Assembly: GCA_016719605.1 (NCBI GenBank)
Contig: JADJYW010000006.1
Coordinates: 124,001 to 188,000 of the forward strand
DNA length: 64,000 nt
Origin: Lewinellaceae bacterium
GTDB lineage: Bacteria > Bacteroidota > Bacteroidia > Chitinophagales > Saprospiraceae
Direction: 5' to 3'
Translations under genes and position numbers: made by a program
Shown here: positions 20,633 to 30,516 of the stretch, piece by piece
Numbering within the stretch: the stretch's first letter is position 1
Layout: each line of letters begins with the position of its first letter
The notes under the pieces: generated by a model
Told to the model about the DNA's origin: nothing
Database searches by the model: none
What the model saw: only the letters and a program-made list of their open reading frames with translations

Positions 20633-22760
20633 ATGAAACTTCGACTTTTTCTCTTAACCCTGCTCGCCCTTCCGCTCGCTACGGCGCTTGTTTCCCAGAA
20701 CCCTGTCAAGTGGGCATTCACGTCCAGAGATGCCGGAAATGGCGCGTATGACCTGATCTTCACCGCCACCAAAAAGACGAGGGCTGGAACACCTACTCCC
20801 AGTTTCTCGAAAGTGAGGACGGCCCCGTGCCCACCTCCATCACGTTCGAGGAGGGCAAACATTTCAAACTAAACGGCAAAGCCAAGGAAAGCGGCAACAA
20901 GTTCACCAAGTACGACAACGTGTTTGGCATGAACCTGACCAAGTTTTCCGGCAAGGCCATTTTCACACAGCGTGGACGACCGATGCGAGCCTGCCGGATT
21001 TCAGGGTATGTGACGTTCATGGTCTGCAATGACGAAATGTGTCGCCGCCCAAGGATGCCGATTTCAAATTTGGCACTGCCTGCCGCAGCCGCCAAACCGC
21101 CACCGACCGCCCAAAAAAGACGAAAAAACGGAGACGCCTGCCCCGCCCCCGGCTACTACGGGCGGTGATGCCGGCGGCGACACCGGTGCTGCACCCCCGC
21201 CTGCCGATGCCGATGCCGGGCGCGCCCGCGGAAGCATCGGGAGACGCAAAATTTTCAGGGAAATTTTGACCCCGGGCGTGCTATCAATCCGAACAGTACG
21301 TGAATGCATGTGCGGCAGAGGTAGAAGAAACCAAGCTCGGCGTGGTGGGTATTCATCGCGGGATTTTGGGCGGGCTGGTTGCGCTGCTCACTCCCTGCGT
21401 GTTCCCGATGATCCCGCTGACGGTGGTTTTTCACCAAACGCTCCCGCGACCGCGCCACGGGCCTGCGCAATGCGCTGTGGTACAGGCTCCAGCATCGTGC
21501 TCACTTTATGTCGGCATCGGTATTTTGCTGACCTCCATTTTCGGCCCTTCCATCCTGAACAGATGAGGTACGGATATGTACTTCAACCTGCTTTTTTTCG
21601 TCGTGTTCGTGGTGTTTGCGCTGTCGTTTTTGGTTTGTTTGAAATCACGTTGCCGTCGTCGTGGGTCAACCAGAGCGACAAGATGGCCGACAAGGGCGGC
21701 ATGCTCGGTATATTTTTTATGGCGTTCACGCTGGCACTGGTATCGTTTTCCTGCACCGGCCCCATCGTGGGCACCTGCTGTGAAACGGTAAAGCCAATGC
21801 CGGCGACGTTGTTCGGGTTTGTTTCCATTCGCCCGCTGATTGGCATGACCGGTTTTGGGCTGGCGCTGGCGCTGCCGTTCGGGCTTTTGCCATGTTTCCC
21901 GGCTGGCTGCAAAGTTTGCCCAAGTCGGGCAACTGGATGGACAACGTGAAAGTTACGCTCGGTTTTGTGGAACTCGCGCTGGCGTTTAAATTCCTCAGCA
22001 CGGCCGACATGGTGCGCCACTGGGGCATCCTGAAATTTGAATTGTTTCTGGCGCTTTGGTGTGTCTGCGCGTTGCTGCTGAGCTTGGACCAGTTGGGCCT
22101 GCTGCCCAAACTCAAAGGCGCATCCGGCAAACCGGGCGTTTCACGGGCCGTGATGGGCGTGTTGGCGCTCGCATTTGCGGCCTACATCGGCAACGGGCTG
22201 CTCAACTACCAGTCTCTGAGTCTGCTCAGCGGCATCGCCCCGCCCGTGCACTACAACTACTTCCGCCCCATGGATTGCCCGCACGAACTCGATTGCTGCA
22301 AAGACTTCGACGAGGGCCTGAAAGTAGCCCAACTGGAAAACAAACCGCTTTTTTGTGGACTTCACCGGCTGGCTGCGTGAACTGCCGCAAGATGGAGGAA
22401 AACGTGGAACAAAGAGGAGGTGCTCAAACAACTGCGCAACAACTATGGCGGTGTCGCTGTATGGACGACCAGGCCCGCCTGTTCCAGAGAGCAAACCCAA
22501 GTACCTGCTCGACAAAACATACCGGTGATAAAATCCGCACCGTGGGCGCCAAGTGGAGCAGTTTTCAGATCAACAACTTCCAGCGCAACTCCCAGCCCTG
22601 GTATGTGCTGATGCACAACGACGGCAAAACCCTGCTCAACCAGCCCCGCGGCTATACGCCCGATGTGGCCGAGTACCGGGCTTTTCTGGAGTGCGGCGTT
22701 GATGCGTTTGCCGAGTTGAAATCCAAAGAGGAAGGAAAGTCGCTCATTGGGGCCAATTAG
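20633..22760 (+). pseudogene. dsbD: Thiol:disulfide interchange protein DsbD-like, frame interrupted as read
   Basis: Membrane protein that carries reducing power across the inner membrane to periplasmic thiol proteins. Order: signal peptide; N-terminal DsbC-like domain (PVPTSITFEEGKHFKLNGK, YVTFMVCNDEMC); Pro/Ala/Gly-rich linker; DsbD membrane domain with both redox cysteines in context (LTPCVFPMIPLTV and SFSCTGPIVG); C-terminal thioredoxin domain with VDFTGWLCVNC reconstructed across a frame break. About ten 1-nt breaks scatter through the gene, but long stretches on each side are intact and in the right order. Catalytic residues survive, so assembly indels are more likely than loss of function. 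It faces a methyltransferase gene end-to-end. Confidence 0.8.
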
Positions 22761-22779
22761 GGCGGGTTTCAATCCACCG
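22760..22779. repeat. Degenerate GGCGGGTTTCAA repeat
   Basis: GGGCGGGTTTCAATCCACC between the convergent dsbD and methyltransferase genes resembles the repeat at 26428 and the palindromic pair inside the WbqC gene at 53364-53425. Confidence 0.45.
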
Positions 22780-22782
22780 TAT

Positions 22783-23544
22783 CTATTCTTCCGCCTTCAC
22801 CCAGTACACACCGCTGTCCAGTCTTTTTTGCACAAACGAAAAGTACTCCGGCACAATCTCGAACCCGACATACTGCCGACCTTCCAGCCTGCTCACCACG
22901 GCCACTTGGCCGGAGCCGAGAAACGGGTCGAGCACCACGTCGCCGGGCCTGCTGTTGTAGGCCAGTTTTTCGGATAATTTCGGCCGGCAGTTTGGTGGGC
23001 GTTTTCACATCGCCGTTCCAGTACTCGCGGGATATGGTCCACACGTCTTCCTTGTCCTTGTAGTGGGCGCTGCCGCCATCCGGGTGTTCGGCGTCCTTGT
23101 CGAAACGGGCGTAGGGGAAAAACGCGCGTTTTTTATCGTTGGGGCAAGCGAACAGGATATGGTAGTGGGACGTGACATACTTGCGTTTGGTGACGAGTCC
23201 GAACTGGTATTTCCAGACGAGGTGGTTCACCAGGGTGAGGTTCAATTCGTCTAAGGCAATGAGCAATTCCTTTGAGGTAGTTCCAGCCGGAAAAATGTAG
23301 AGACTGCCTTCCGGTTTCAGTACACGTTTCACTTCGGCAAGCCAGGCGCGGTAAATTCGAGGTAGTCCGCGCCTTTCACCTCCGTGTACCCCTCCAGCAC
23401 GCGACTGTCCTTGCGGTTGTAATTCCCGCGTTTGGCCTGAAATTCGATACCGAATGGCGGATCAGTGATGACCAAATCAACACTGGCATCGGGCAGGTGC
23501 CGTGCCATGCCGATGATGCAGTCTTCGTTGTATATTTTGTTCAT
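22783..23544 (-). CDS. DNA methyltransferase (N6-adenine/N4-cytosine, beta class), two frame breaks
   Basis: Small (~250 residue) DNA methylase without a linked nuclease. The catalytic motif TDPPFGIEF comes first and the SAM-binding motif DPFLGSGQVAVV near the end, the motif order of beta-class enzymes; between them are KRVLKPEGSLYIFP and a WKYQFGLVTKRKYVTSHYH segment. The start MNKIYNEDCIIGMARHLPD is typical. Frame breaks near 23340 and 22975 are bridged by conserved sequence. It lies 3 kb from the type IIG gene but is convergent with dsbD, so it is probably an orphan methylase of a defence or regulatory type. Site specificity cannot be read from sequence. Confidence 0.78.
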
Positions 23545-23650
23545 GTGGGACAATGGCGCGTTTGAAGCCGGTGGCCAACTGCCAGAGACCAACGGCCGAT
23601 AATCGCGGCAACTTTCGGAAAAAAACCGCGCATTGTCCGGTTTCCGGGAA

Positions 23651-23693
23651 TTAAAAAGAAAAAGGGTCGGCAAGCGCAATGCTTTGCCGACCC
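23651..23693 (-). terminator. Intrinsic terminator of the small secreted protein gene
   Basis: On the minus strand GGGTCGGCAAAGC pairs with GCTTGCCGACCC around a short loop, followed by TTTTTCTTTTT. It starts ~27 bp after the stop of the gene ending at 23720. Confidence 0.8.
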
Positions 23694-23719
23694 CGACCCG
23701 TAGTTTATTTGTTTGTGTT

Positions 23720-24064
23720 TCAGAGCAATCCCTTCGAACCACCTTGTTTGTTCAGGTACTCTGTCTGAGCGGATCCAATCAAAATTTTATACTTGCCGGA
23801 GGGGAGGTTGGCTACGTCGAGCGACCAGTCTTCCGTCTCCGTGGTAAATACTTTTTGCAGCACTACCTTGCCGTCGGAGCCAATCACTTGTACGGGCAGG
23901 CTACCCACGGGGAGTTCGTCTACCATCAACCAGATTTTTTCCTGCGTGACGACCACCTCGACATAAGGTTGTTGCGGGTCGGTCGGTACTGCGGCAGATT
24001 GCGCCCAATGGGCAGCTTTCAGGCCCAATAAAAGGGCAAGCGTCAAAATGAGTTTTGTTTTCAT
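23720..24064 (-). CDS. Small secreted protein with T9SS type A-like tail
   Basis: A 114-residue exported protein. A clear signal peptide (LILTLALLLGLKAAHWAQ) is followed almost at once by a beta-rich region, VWLMV-type strands and the pattern PVQVIGSDGKVVLQ to LPSGKYKILIGS, which resembles the Por-secretion C-terminal sorting domain (VxxxxGxxV, then LxxGxYxLxI). The protein is therefore little more than signal plus sorting-like domain. It may be a minimal surface or structural protein; I do not recognise a function. It has its own strong terminator. Confidence 0.65.
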   Translation of the reverse strand: MKTKLILTLALLLGLKAAHWAQSAAVPTDPQQPYVEVVVTQEKIWLMVDELPVGSLPVQVIGSDGKVVLQKVFTTETEDWSLDVANLPSGKYKILIGSAQTEYLNKQGGSKGLL

Positions 24065-24249
24065 AGCTCAATAATTATTTGTTTTTGTTTCGGCCATACA
24101 GACACGGTGGCTCGGGGCCGGGTTGCAGCCCGGTGCTCCGTTCTCGATAAACACACCCGAATGCGGGGCCAGTACACGTTTTGGGACGGTCAATTGCCGC
24201 CGGCAAAATCGAAACTCAAAACCCGAAATTCAAAACACCCGCCCGCGCC

Positions 24250-24257
24250 TATCTTTG
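24250..24257 (+). promoter_or_regulatory. -7 element of the fucosidase gene
   Basis: TATCTTTG fits TAnnTTTG exactly and ends 21 nt before the ATG, implying a very short leader. CAAAACCC/CAAAACACCC low-complexity sequence lies just upstream. Confidence 0.6.
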
Positions 24258-24278
24258 CCGAAAAAATTGCCCGCCACT

Positions 24279-25705
24279 ATGCTCCGGTTTCTGTTTTTGG
24301 CACTATTGCCGTTTTCGCTGTCCGCCCAGCACCACGCCCGACTCTATGTTCCGCCCGAAGACGCCGCTGTGCGGCAAAATTTGTCGGAATGGCAAGACCT
24401 CAAGTTTGGCCTGCTTATGCACTGGGGCACATACAGCCAGTGGGGCATCGTGGAGAGCTGGAGCCTCTGCCCCGAGGACGAGGGCTGGTGCGAGCGCCGC
24501 GGCCCTTATGCAGCCGATTGGTACACCTACAAAACGGCGTACGAAAACTTGCAAACAACGTTCAACCCAACCCGCTTCGACCCGGAAAAATGGGCCGATG
24601 CCGCCCGCACGGCCGGTATGCGCTACATGGTGTTTACCACCAAACACCACGACGGATTTTGTATGTTCGATACCCGGCAAACGGACTATAAAATCACTGC
24701 CGCACAGTGTCCTTTTTCAGCAAACCCGCAGGCCAATGTGGCCAAAGAAATCTTCGGCGCCTTCCGGGCACAGGGATTCAAGGTGGGCGCCTATTTTTCC
24801 AAACCCGACTGGCACAGCCCGGACTTCTGGTGGCCTTATTTCCCACCCAAAGACCGCAATATCAGCTATGATCTGAACAAATACCCCGACCGGTACCAGC
24901 GCTTCCGGGACTTCACGTTCAATCAACTGGAGGAACTCTGTACCGATTATGGCCGCCTTGATCTGCTCTGGCTCGACGGGGCCTGGGTGCGCCCCGCCGC
25001 TACCATTGACCGTTCCGAGTCCTGGCAACGGGGCATCCCGGAAGGGCAGGATGTGGACATGCCCCGTATAGCCGCTATGGCCCGCCAACGGCAGCCCGGC
25101 ATCCTGGTGGTAGACCGCTGGATTCCGGGTGCGTTCGAGAACTACCTCACCCCCGAACAGGGCATTCCGCCCGCCCCGCTCGGGGTGCCGTGGGAAACCT
25201 GCATGACTATGGGCGATTCGTGGTCGTATATCGCGAAGGAAAACTATAAAAGTCCGCGCCGGCTGGTGCACGCGCTTTGTGATGTGGTGAGCAAGGGCGG
25301 CAATCTGCTGCTCAACATAGCCCCCGGGCCGGACGGTGCGTGGCACGCCGAAGCCTACGAGCGCCTGCAAGCCATCGGCGCCTGGATGTCGGTGAACAGC
25401 GCCGCTATCTACGGCACAAAAACACCGGACAGTGGTGTGTTTCGGCAAGACAATATCGCGTTCACCCAAAAAGGCGACACCCTGTACGCGTTCTATCTGG
25501 CGGAAGAAAAGAAGTGAAAATGCCTGAACAGATCATCCTGAAAAATATCTGCCCGGCTGCGGGCAGCGCCGTGCGCCTGCTCGGACACGCGCAACCGCTC
25601 GTCTGGGAATGCGCCGCCGGCGACACCCGGATTCAGGTGCCCGAAGCACTGCGCAACACGCCTCCCTGCAACTATGCCTGGGTTTTTTCCATCGCACTCC
25701 ATTAG
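24279..25705 (+). CDS. Alpha-L-fucosidase (GH29), one frame break near the C-terminus
   Basis: Exported glycoside hydrolase (signal peptide FLFLALLPFSLSAQ) that removes terminal alpha-L-fucose from glycans. GH29 hallmarks: KFGLLMHWGTYSQWG, MVFTTKHHDGFCMFDT, VGAYFSKPDWHSP, and LDLLWLDGAW with the predicted nucleophile Asp; later DVVSKGGNLLLNIAPGPDG. The frame shifts near 25510 (FYLAEEK to EVKMPEQIIL), after which ~60 residues of C-terminal beta sandwich finish at 25705. It stands alone without other glycan genes, so it may serve scavenging of fucosylated polysaccharide. The -7 element and start agree well. Confidence 0.88.
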
Positions 25706-25711
25706 CCGTTC

Positions 25712-26425
25712 ATGCCTGTTTTCTGGATCAACGAACACGAAATGACCTTCCCGCACCCCACCCTGGCCGAACCGGGCGGGTTGCTGGCAGTTGGCGGCGA
25801 CCTAAGCCCGGAGCGACTCGTTCTGGCATATCGGAACGGGATTTTTCCCTGGTTTGAAGATGAAGGCAGTTTTTTCTGGTACTCGCCCGACCCGCGTTTT
25901 ATTTTGTTTCCCGCCGAGATCAAGGTTTACAAAAGCATGCGCGCTGTTTTCAACCAAAACAAGTTCGACTACACGCTCGACACCTGTTTCGAGCAGGTAA
26001 TTCGGGCTTGCGCCCAAACGCCGCGCGCCGGACAAGACGGCTCCTGGATCGCGGAATCATTCGTCGAGGGCTACACCGAGTTGCACCGGCAGGGCGTGGC
26101 GCACTCCGTGGAGGTTTGGCAGAACGGCGCGTTGGTGGGCGGCCTGTACGGGCTGGCGCTGGGGCGTGTATTTTTTGGAGAAAGTATGTTTTCCCGGGTA
26201 CCCAATGCCTCCAAGGCCGGCTTCATCACCATTGTACGGGCATTGGAAAAATCCGGCTTTTCGCTGGTTGACTGTCAACAGGAAACCGCCCACCTCAGCA
26301 GCCTCGGTGCGCATAATATCCCCCGCCAACAGTTTCTCGAACTGCTCTACCGAAATGCCTACGAGCGCTCGCTGATCGGTACCTGGGCATTCCTCGATGG
26401 GGCCATAGTGGCCAATCCGCTTTGA
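25712..26425 (+). CDS. aat: Leucyl/phenylalanyl-tRNA--protein transferase
   Basis: Transfers Leu or Phe from aminoacyl-tRNA to N-terminal Arg/Lys of proteins, marking them for ClpAP degradation (N-degron pathway). Family signature is complete in 237 residues: FPHPTLAEPGGLLAVGGDLSP, AYRNGIFPWF, WYSPDPRF, HSVEVWQNGALVGGLYG, GESMFSR and the closing LVDCQQETAHLSSLGA. It begins 6 bp after the fucosidase stop, so may be read from the same transcript. No anomaly. Confidence 0.95.
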   Translation: MPVFWINEHEMTFPHPTLAEPGGLLAVGGDLSPERLVLAYRNGIFPWFEDEGSFFWYSPDPRFILFPAEIKVYKSMRAVFNQNKFDYTLDTCFEQVIRACAQTPRAGQDGSWIAESFVEGYTELHRQGVAHSVEVWQNGALVGGLYGLALGRVFFGESMFSRVPNASKAGFITIVRALEKSGFSLVDCQQETAHLSSLGAHNIPRQQFLELLYRNAYERSLIGTWAFLDGAIVANPL

Positions 26426-26427
26426 CT

Positions 26428-26447
26428 GTACCGGCGGGTTTCAACCC
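26428..26447. repeat. CCGGCGGGTTTCAACCC repeat
   Basis: GTACCGGCGGGTTTCAACCC follows the aat stop and matches the left arm of the 23-bp inverted repeat inside the WbqC gene (53364-53386) for its full length. A further GTAC occurs shortly after. It is one half of that dispersed palindrome. Confidence 0.65.
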
Positions 26448-26480
26448 ACAGCCTCTCGTACAGGTACGGCTGCAGTTTGC

Positions 26481-26488
26481 TACCTTTG
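26481..26488 (+). promoter_or_regulatory. -7 element of the cysteine desulfurase gene
   Basis: TACCTTTG matches TAnnTTTG, 38 nt upstream of the chosen ATG. No convincing -33 TTTG. Confidence 0.55.
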
Positions 26489-26526
26489 CCCGCCCGATTT
26501 TCCTCCAACATGCACCATCTTCCGCC

Positions 26527-27684
<1,158 letters not shown>

Positions 27685-27752
27685 ATCAATCCCGCAGCAC
27701 ATCGGGCAGGTTGCTGTCCGGATACATTCGTTTCAACCGCAAAAATTTGAAT

Positions 27753-28526
27753 ATGAAAAATACCGCTTTCCCGATCGCGCTGTTCGCCGGCCTGTTGTTT
27801 TGGGTTGCCTGTGCAAAATCGCCCACCCCTGTTCAGATAAAAACGGAGCAATTCACTGCCCGCCAATGCGTGAACGATTCCTTGTGCGCCGAGATGCGGT
27901 TGTCGTACCCGGTGGTGTCCGGCGCCGATTCTGCGGTGGTGCGGCGGCTGAACGACTCCATTCAGGTTGTGGTCTATCTTGCTGCCAATGCAGACCAGAA
28001 CCTCCCCTTCCGGGCGGCACTCGACACGGCAGCGGTTCGGTTTTTCGAGATGTTGCAAGCCGACTACGATGCGAACCCCGATTTCTCCATGTCGTATTCC
28101 ATGGAGTTGGACAGCCGGGTGGCCATGCAAAGCAATCGTTATCTTTCCATAGAAATGAACGGCTACGCCTTCACGGGCGGGGCGCACGGGTACTACTACA
28201 CGGTGCTGAATACTTTTCACATAGAAACCGCCGAATCTGTTCGGCTGGAGGAGTTGTTTCCCGATACGGCAGCCTTGCGCCCTTTATTGGAAAAAGCATT
28301 TTTGGAAGTACACCGCAAGGAGCAGCCCGAGGTGGAGTTGGCCGACCTGCTCCTGGAGCCGGATGCGCCGCTGGCCTTGCCGGCCAACTACTGCGTGGTG
28401 CCGGAGGGTGTGCGTTTTGTGTACAATCCATACGAAGTGGCTGCGTACGCGGTTGGGCAAGCCGATTTTACCCTGACCTGGAAACAACTCGGAACGCTGG
28501 TGGAGCGAAAAAAATGGGCGCCGTAA
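27753..28526 (+). CDS. DUF4163/DUF3298-domain lipoprotein
   Basis: A 257-residue lipoprotein: signal ALFAGLLFWVAC with lipobox cysteine, then DUF4163/DUF3298 features YLSIEMNGYAFTGGAHGYYY, SVRLEELFPDTAALRPLLEK, LPANYCVVPEGVRFVYNPYEVAAYAVG. It is the shorter paralogue of the protein at 11.9 kb and lacks that protein's extension. In other bacteria this domain pair sits outside the membrane and can bind lysozyme (RsiV), but here no sigma-binding part is present. Role unknown; envelope location is likely. Confidence 0.72.
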   Translation: MKNTAFPIALFAGLLFWVACAKSPTPVQIKTEQFTARQCVNDSLCAEMRLSYPVVSGADSAVVRRLNDSIQVVVYLAANADQNLPFRAALDTAAVRFFEMLQADYDANPDFSMSYSMELDSRVAMQSNRYLSIEMNGYAFTGGAHGYYYTVLNTFHIETAESVRLEELFPDTAALRPLLEKAFLEVHRKEQPEVELADLLLEPDAPLALPANYCVVPEGVRFVYNPYEVAAYAVGQADFTLTWKQLGTLVERKKWAP

Positions 28527-28557
28527 GCGCCAGTTTGATTGAGTTGTGCTGCATGGA

Positions 28558-29571
28558 CTATTTGCGGTGTCCACCCAGCGCTTCCACCCGTCTTTTTTCA
28601 ATTTCTTTCAAAATTCGGTGCGCCAGTTCCAGTGCCTGAAACCCGTCGCGCAGCGGCACCGGCGGCGTGGTGTTGTTCTGGATACTCGCTGCGAAGGTTT
28701 CCAGTTCCAGTTGGATGGCGTTTACGGATGCTGTTTCGGGCATTTGCAGGTGCAGCCATTTTTTGCCGGCTGCCGGTGTTTCAAATTCCATCAATTGTTC
28801 CTGCGGCGGCAGGTTGGGCGCATTCTGATCGAACAGGCGCACGATCTGGGCATTCTTGTCGAGGAAATCGAGGCTGATGTAGGCGTCCTGCTGGAAGAGG
28901 CGCATTTTGCGCATCTGCTTGAGCGAGATGCGGCTGGCGGTGAGATTGGCCACGCAGCCATTGGCAAATTCGAGGCGCACATTGGCGATATCGGGTGTGT
29001 TGCTGAGTACGGCCACGCCGCTGGCGCTTACGCGCTGCACGGGCGCCTGGACGAGGTGCAGCACCAGATCAAGGTCGTGGATCATCAGGTCGAGGATTAC
29101 CGACACCTCGGTGCCCCGGGGCTGGAAAGCCGCCAGGCGATGGCATTCGATGAACATGGGCTGCAGCGCCATGTTGTGCAGGGCCAGATAGGCGGGATTG
29201 AACCGCTCCACATGGCCGACCTGTACCTGTACGCCGGTCTTTTCGGCCAACTGGAGCAAGCGGCGACCTTCGGCGACCGTGGCGGTTACGGGTTTTTCGA
29301 TGAAGACATGTTTGCCGGCGCGCATGGCCTGGGCAGCCAGTTTGTAGTGGGTGGGCGTGGGCGTCACGATGTCCACGGCATCCACTTCGCGCAGGAGCGC
29401 AGCAGGGGAAGTGAAGCGACGCACGCCGTACTGGCCGATGGCCGATGCCGCGTTTTTTTCATCCGGATCGTAAAAGCCGACGAATTCCCACTGTTCCGTA
29501 GCAAGGATACATTTCAGGTGGATTTTGCCGAGATGCCCGGCGCCAAGCAGGCCGATTTTGAGTTTTGACAT
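28558..29571 (-). CDS. Gfo/Idh/MocA family oxidoreductase
   Basis: NAD(P)-dependent sugar- or biliverdin-type dehydrogenase, 337 residues. Rossmann motif GLLGAGHLGKIH; DAVDIVTPTPTHYKLAAQA; the family's AGKHVFIEKPVT; VGHVERFNPAY and the catalytic-region DLMIHDLDLVLHL. The segment order fits the sub-group often called UDP-N-acetylglucosamine/inositol dehydrogenase-like, but the substrate cannot be assigned. Followed 3 bp later on the same strand by a small membrane protein, suggesting a two-gene unit. Confidence 0.85.
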   Translation of the reverse strand: MSKLKIGLLGAGHLGKIHLKCILATEQWEFVGFYDPDEKNAASAIGQYGVRRFTSPAALLREVDAVDIVTPTPTHYKLAAQAMRAGKHVFIEKPVTATVAEGRRLLQLAEKTGVQVQVGHVERFNPAYLALHNMALQPMFIECHRLAAFQPRGTEVSVILDLMIHDLDLVLHLVQAPVQRVSASGVAVLSNTPDIANVRLEFANGCVANLTASRISLKQMRKMRLFQQDAYISLDFLDKNAQIVRLFDQNAPNLPPQEQLMEFETPAAGKKWLHLQMPETASVNAIQLELETFAASIQNNTTPPVPLRDGFQALELAHRILKEIEKRRVEALGGHRK

Positions 29572-29574
29572 GGG

Positions 29575-29874
29575 TCATTTAAAATACATCAATACGGCCC
29601 CGAACGCCGTGATGAGGGCGATCAGTACAGTAGCCATTTTGATTGTGTAGCGGATGTGTCGGATGAAGGCTTCGATTTCGCTGCGGAACTGCGGGTAGCG
29701 CGGCAAAATTTCTGCCTCTAATTTTTGGCGGCTGAACACATGCTCTGCGCCAAACTGGACGCGGTTGCGCACCAATATGCCGTAGGTTTTCATGACTTTG
29801 GCCCGAAAATACACGTTGACGAACAACATGGCCAGAAACAGACCGATGATGATGGAAACGAGAAGAATGTACAT
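29575..29874 (-). CDS. Small two-helix membrane protein, unknown
   Basis: 99 residues with a membrane segment at each end (YILLVSIIIGLFLAMLFVNVY and MATVLIALITAFGAVLMYF) and a charged middle of ~55 residues (SRQKLEAEILPRYPQFRSEIEAFIRHIR). Both ends would anchor a helical cytoplasmic hairpin. No family recognised. Upstream in-frame codons enter the minisatellite that precedes the divergent OsmC gene, so the start at 29874 is preferred. It lies upstream of, and probably with, the oxidoreductase gene. Confidence 0.6.
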   Translation of the reverse strand: MYILLVSIIIGLFLAMLFVNVYFRAKVMKTYGILVRNRVQFGAEHVFSRQKLEAEILPRYPQFRSEIEAFIRHIRYTIKMATVLIALITAFGAVLMYFK

Positions 29875-29977
29875 GGCGGCAAAGGTAACGCGGGAAGGAC
29901 GTAGGGAGAGAGTACAGTTTTTAACGGCGCCGGTTCCGGACGCGGAATATGCACTTAAATTTGCCTCCTTTTTTGAA

Positions 29978-30066
29978 TGTGTTTTGGTGTTTGAGGTTTT
30001 GGCGCCTCCGTAACACAAACACCAAAACACACAAACACCAAAACACACAAACACACAAACACACAA
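29978..30066 (+). repeat. Palindromic minisatellite leader before the OsmC gene
   Basis: TGTGTTTTGGTGTTTG (29978-29993) is the exact reverse complement of CAAACACCAAAACACA (30016-30031), and the latter unit then repeats (CAAACACCAAAACACACAAAC and CAAACACAC) until 2 nt before the ATG. The transcript would begin with a 16-bp hairpin followed by an unstructured A/C-rich leader. Confidence 0.75.
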
Positions 30067-30068
30067 GC

Positions 30069-30485
30069 ATGTCAGGATACCACATTACCACCAAACACAA
30101 AGGCAAGATGGCTTTTGAAGCCGCAATCGGCCACCACAAGGTTATCATGGACAGTATTCCGGATAACGATGGAGAAGACACCGGCCCTTCGCCCAAAAAA
30201 CTGCTCCTCGCCACGCTGGCTACCTGCACCGGCATGGACATCGTCTCGCTGCTCAAAAAAATGCGGGTAGAGTACTCCGATTTTGAAATCGTGACCACTG
30301 CCGGCCTGACCGAAGAGCACCCCAGGGTGTTTTCGCATATTGAGGTGCTCTATCGCATCAACGTGGACGAAAAAGACCGGGAAAAATTCGAAAAGGCGGT
30401 TTCGCTCTCGCAGCACAAGTATTGCGGCATTTCTGCCATACTGCGCAAAAGCAGCCCGCTGGACTACAGCATAGAGTATTTATAA
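30069..30485 (+). CDS. OsmC family protein
   Basis: A 138-residue thiol peroxidase-like protein of the OsmC/YhfA type, which reduces organic hydroperoxides through two cysteines. The family core TGPSPKKLLLATLATCTGMDIVSLLKKM carries the first cysteine and LSQHKYCGISAILRKS the second, so both redox residues are present. The start is fixed by MSGYHITTKHKGKMAF, directly after the A/C-rich leader. Confidence 0.9.
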   Translation: MSGYHITTKHKGKMAFEAAIGHHKVIMDSIPDNDGEDTGPSPKKLLLATLATCTGMDIVSLLKKMRVEYSDFEIVTTAGLTEEHPRVFSHIEVLYRINVDEKDREKFEKAVSLSQHKYCGISAILRKSSPLDYSIEYL

Positions 30486-30516
30486 GGGGGCCGTCTTACT
30501 GCGAACCCCCAAGATA

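Noticed and set aside
25509..25705. Separate small gene after the fucosidase
   Set aside because: It continues the GH29 C-terminal domain after a 1-nt frame break and has no independent start signal.
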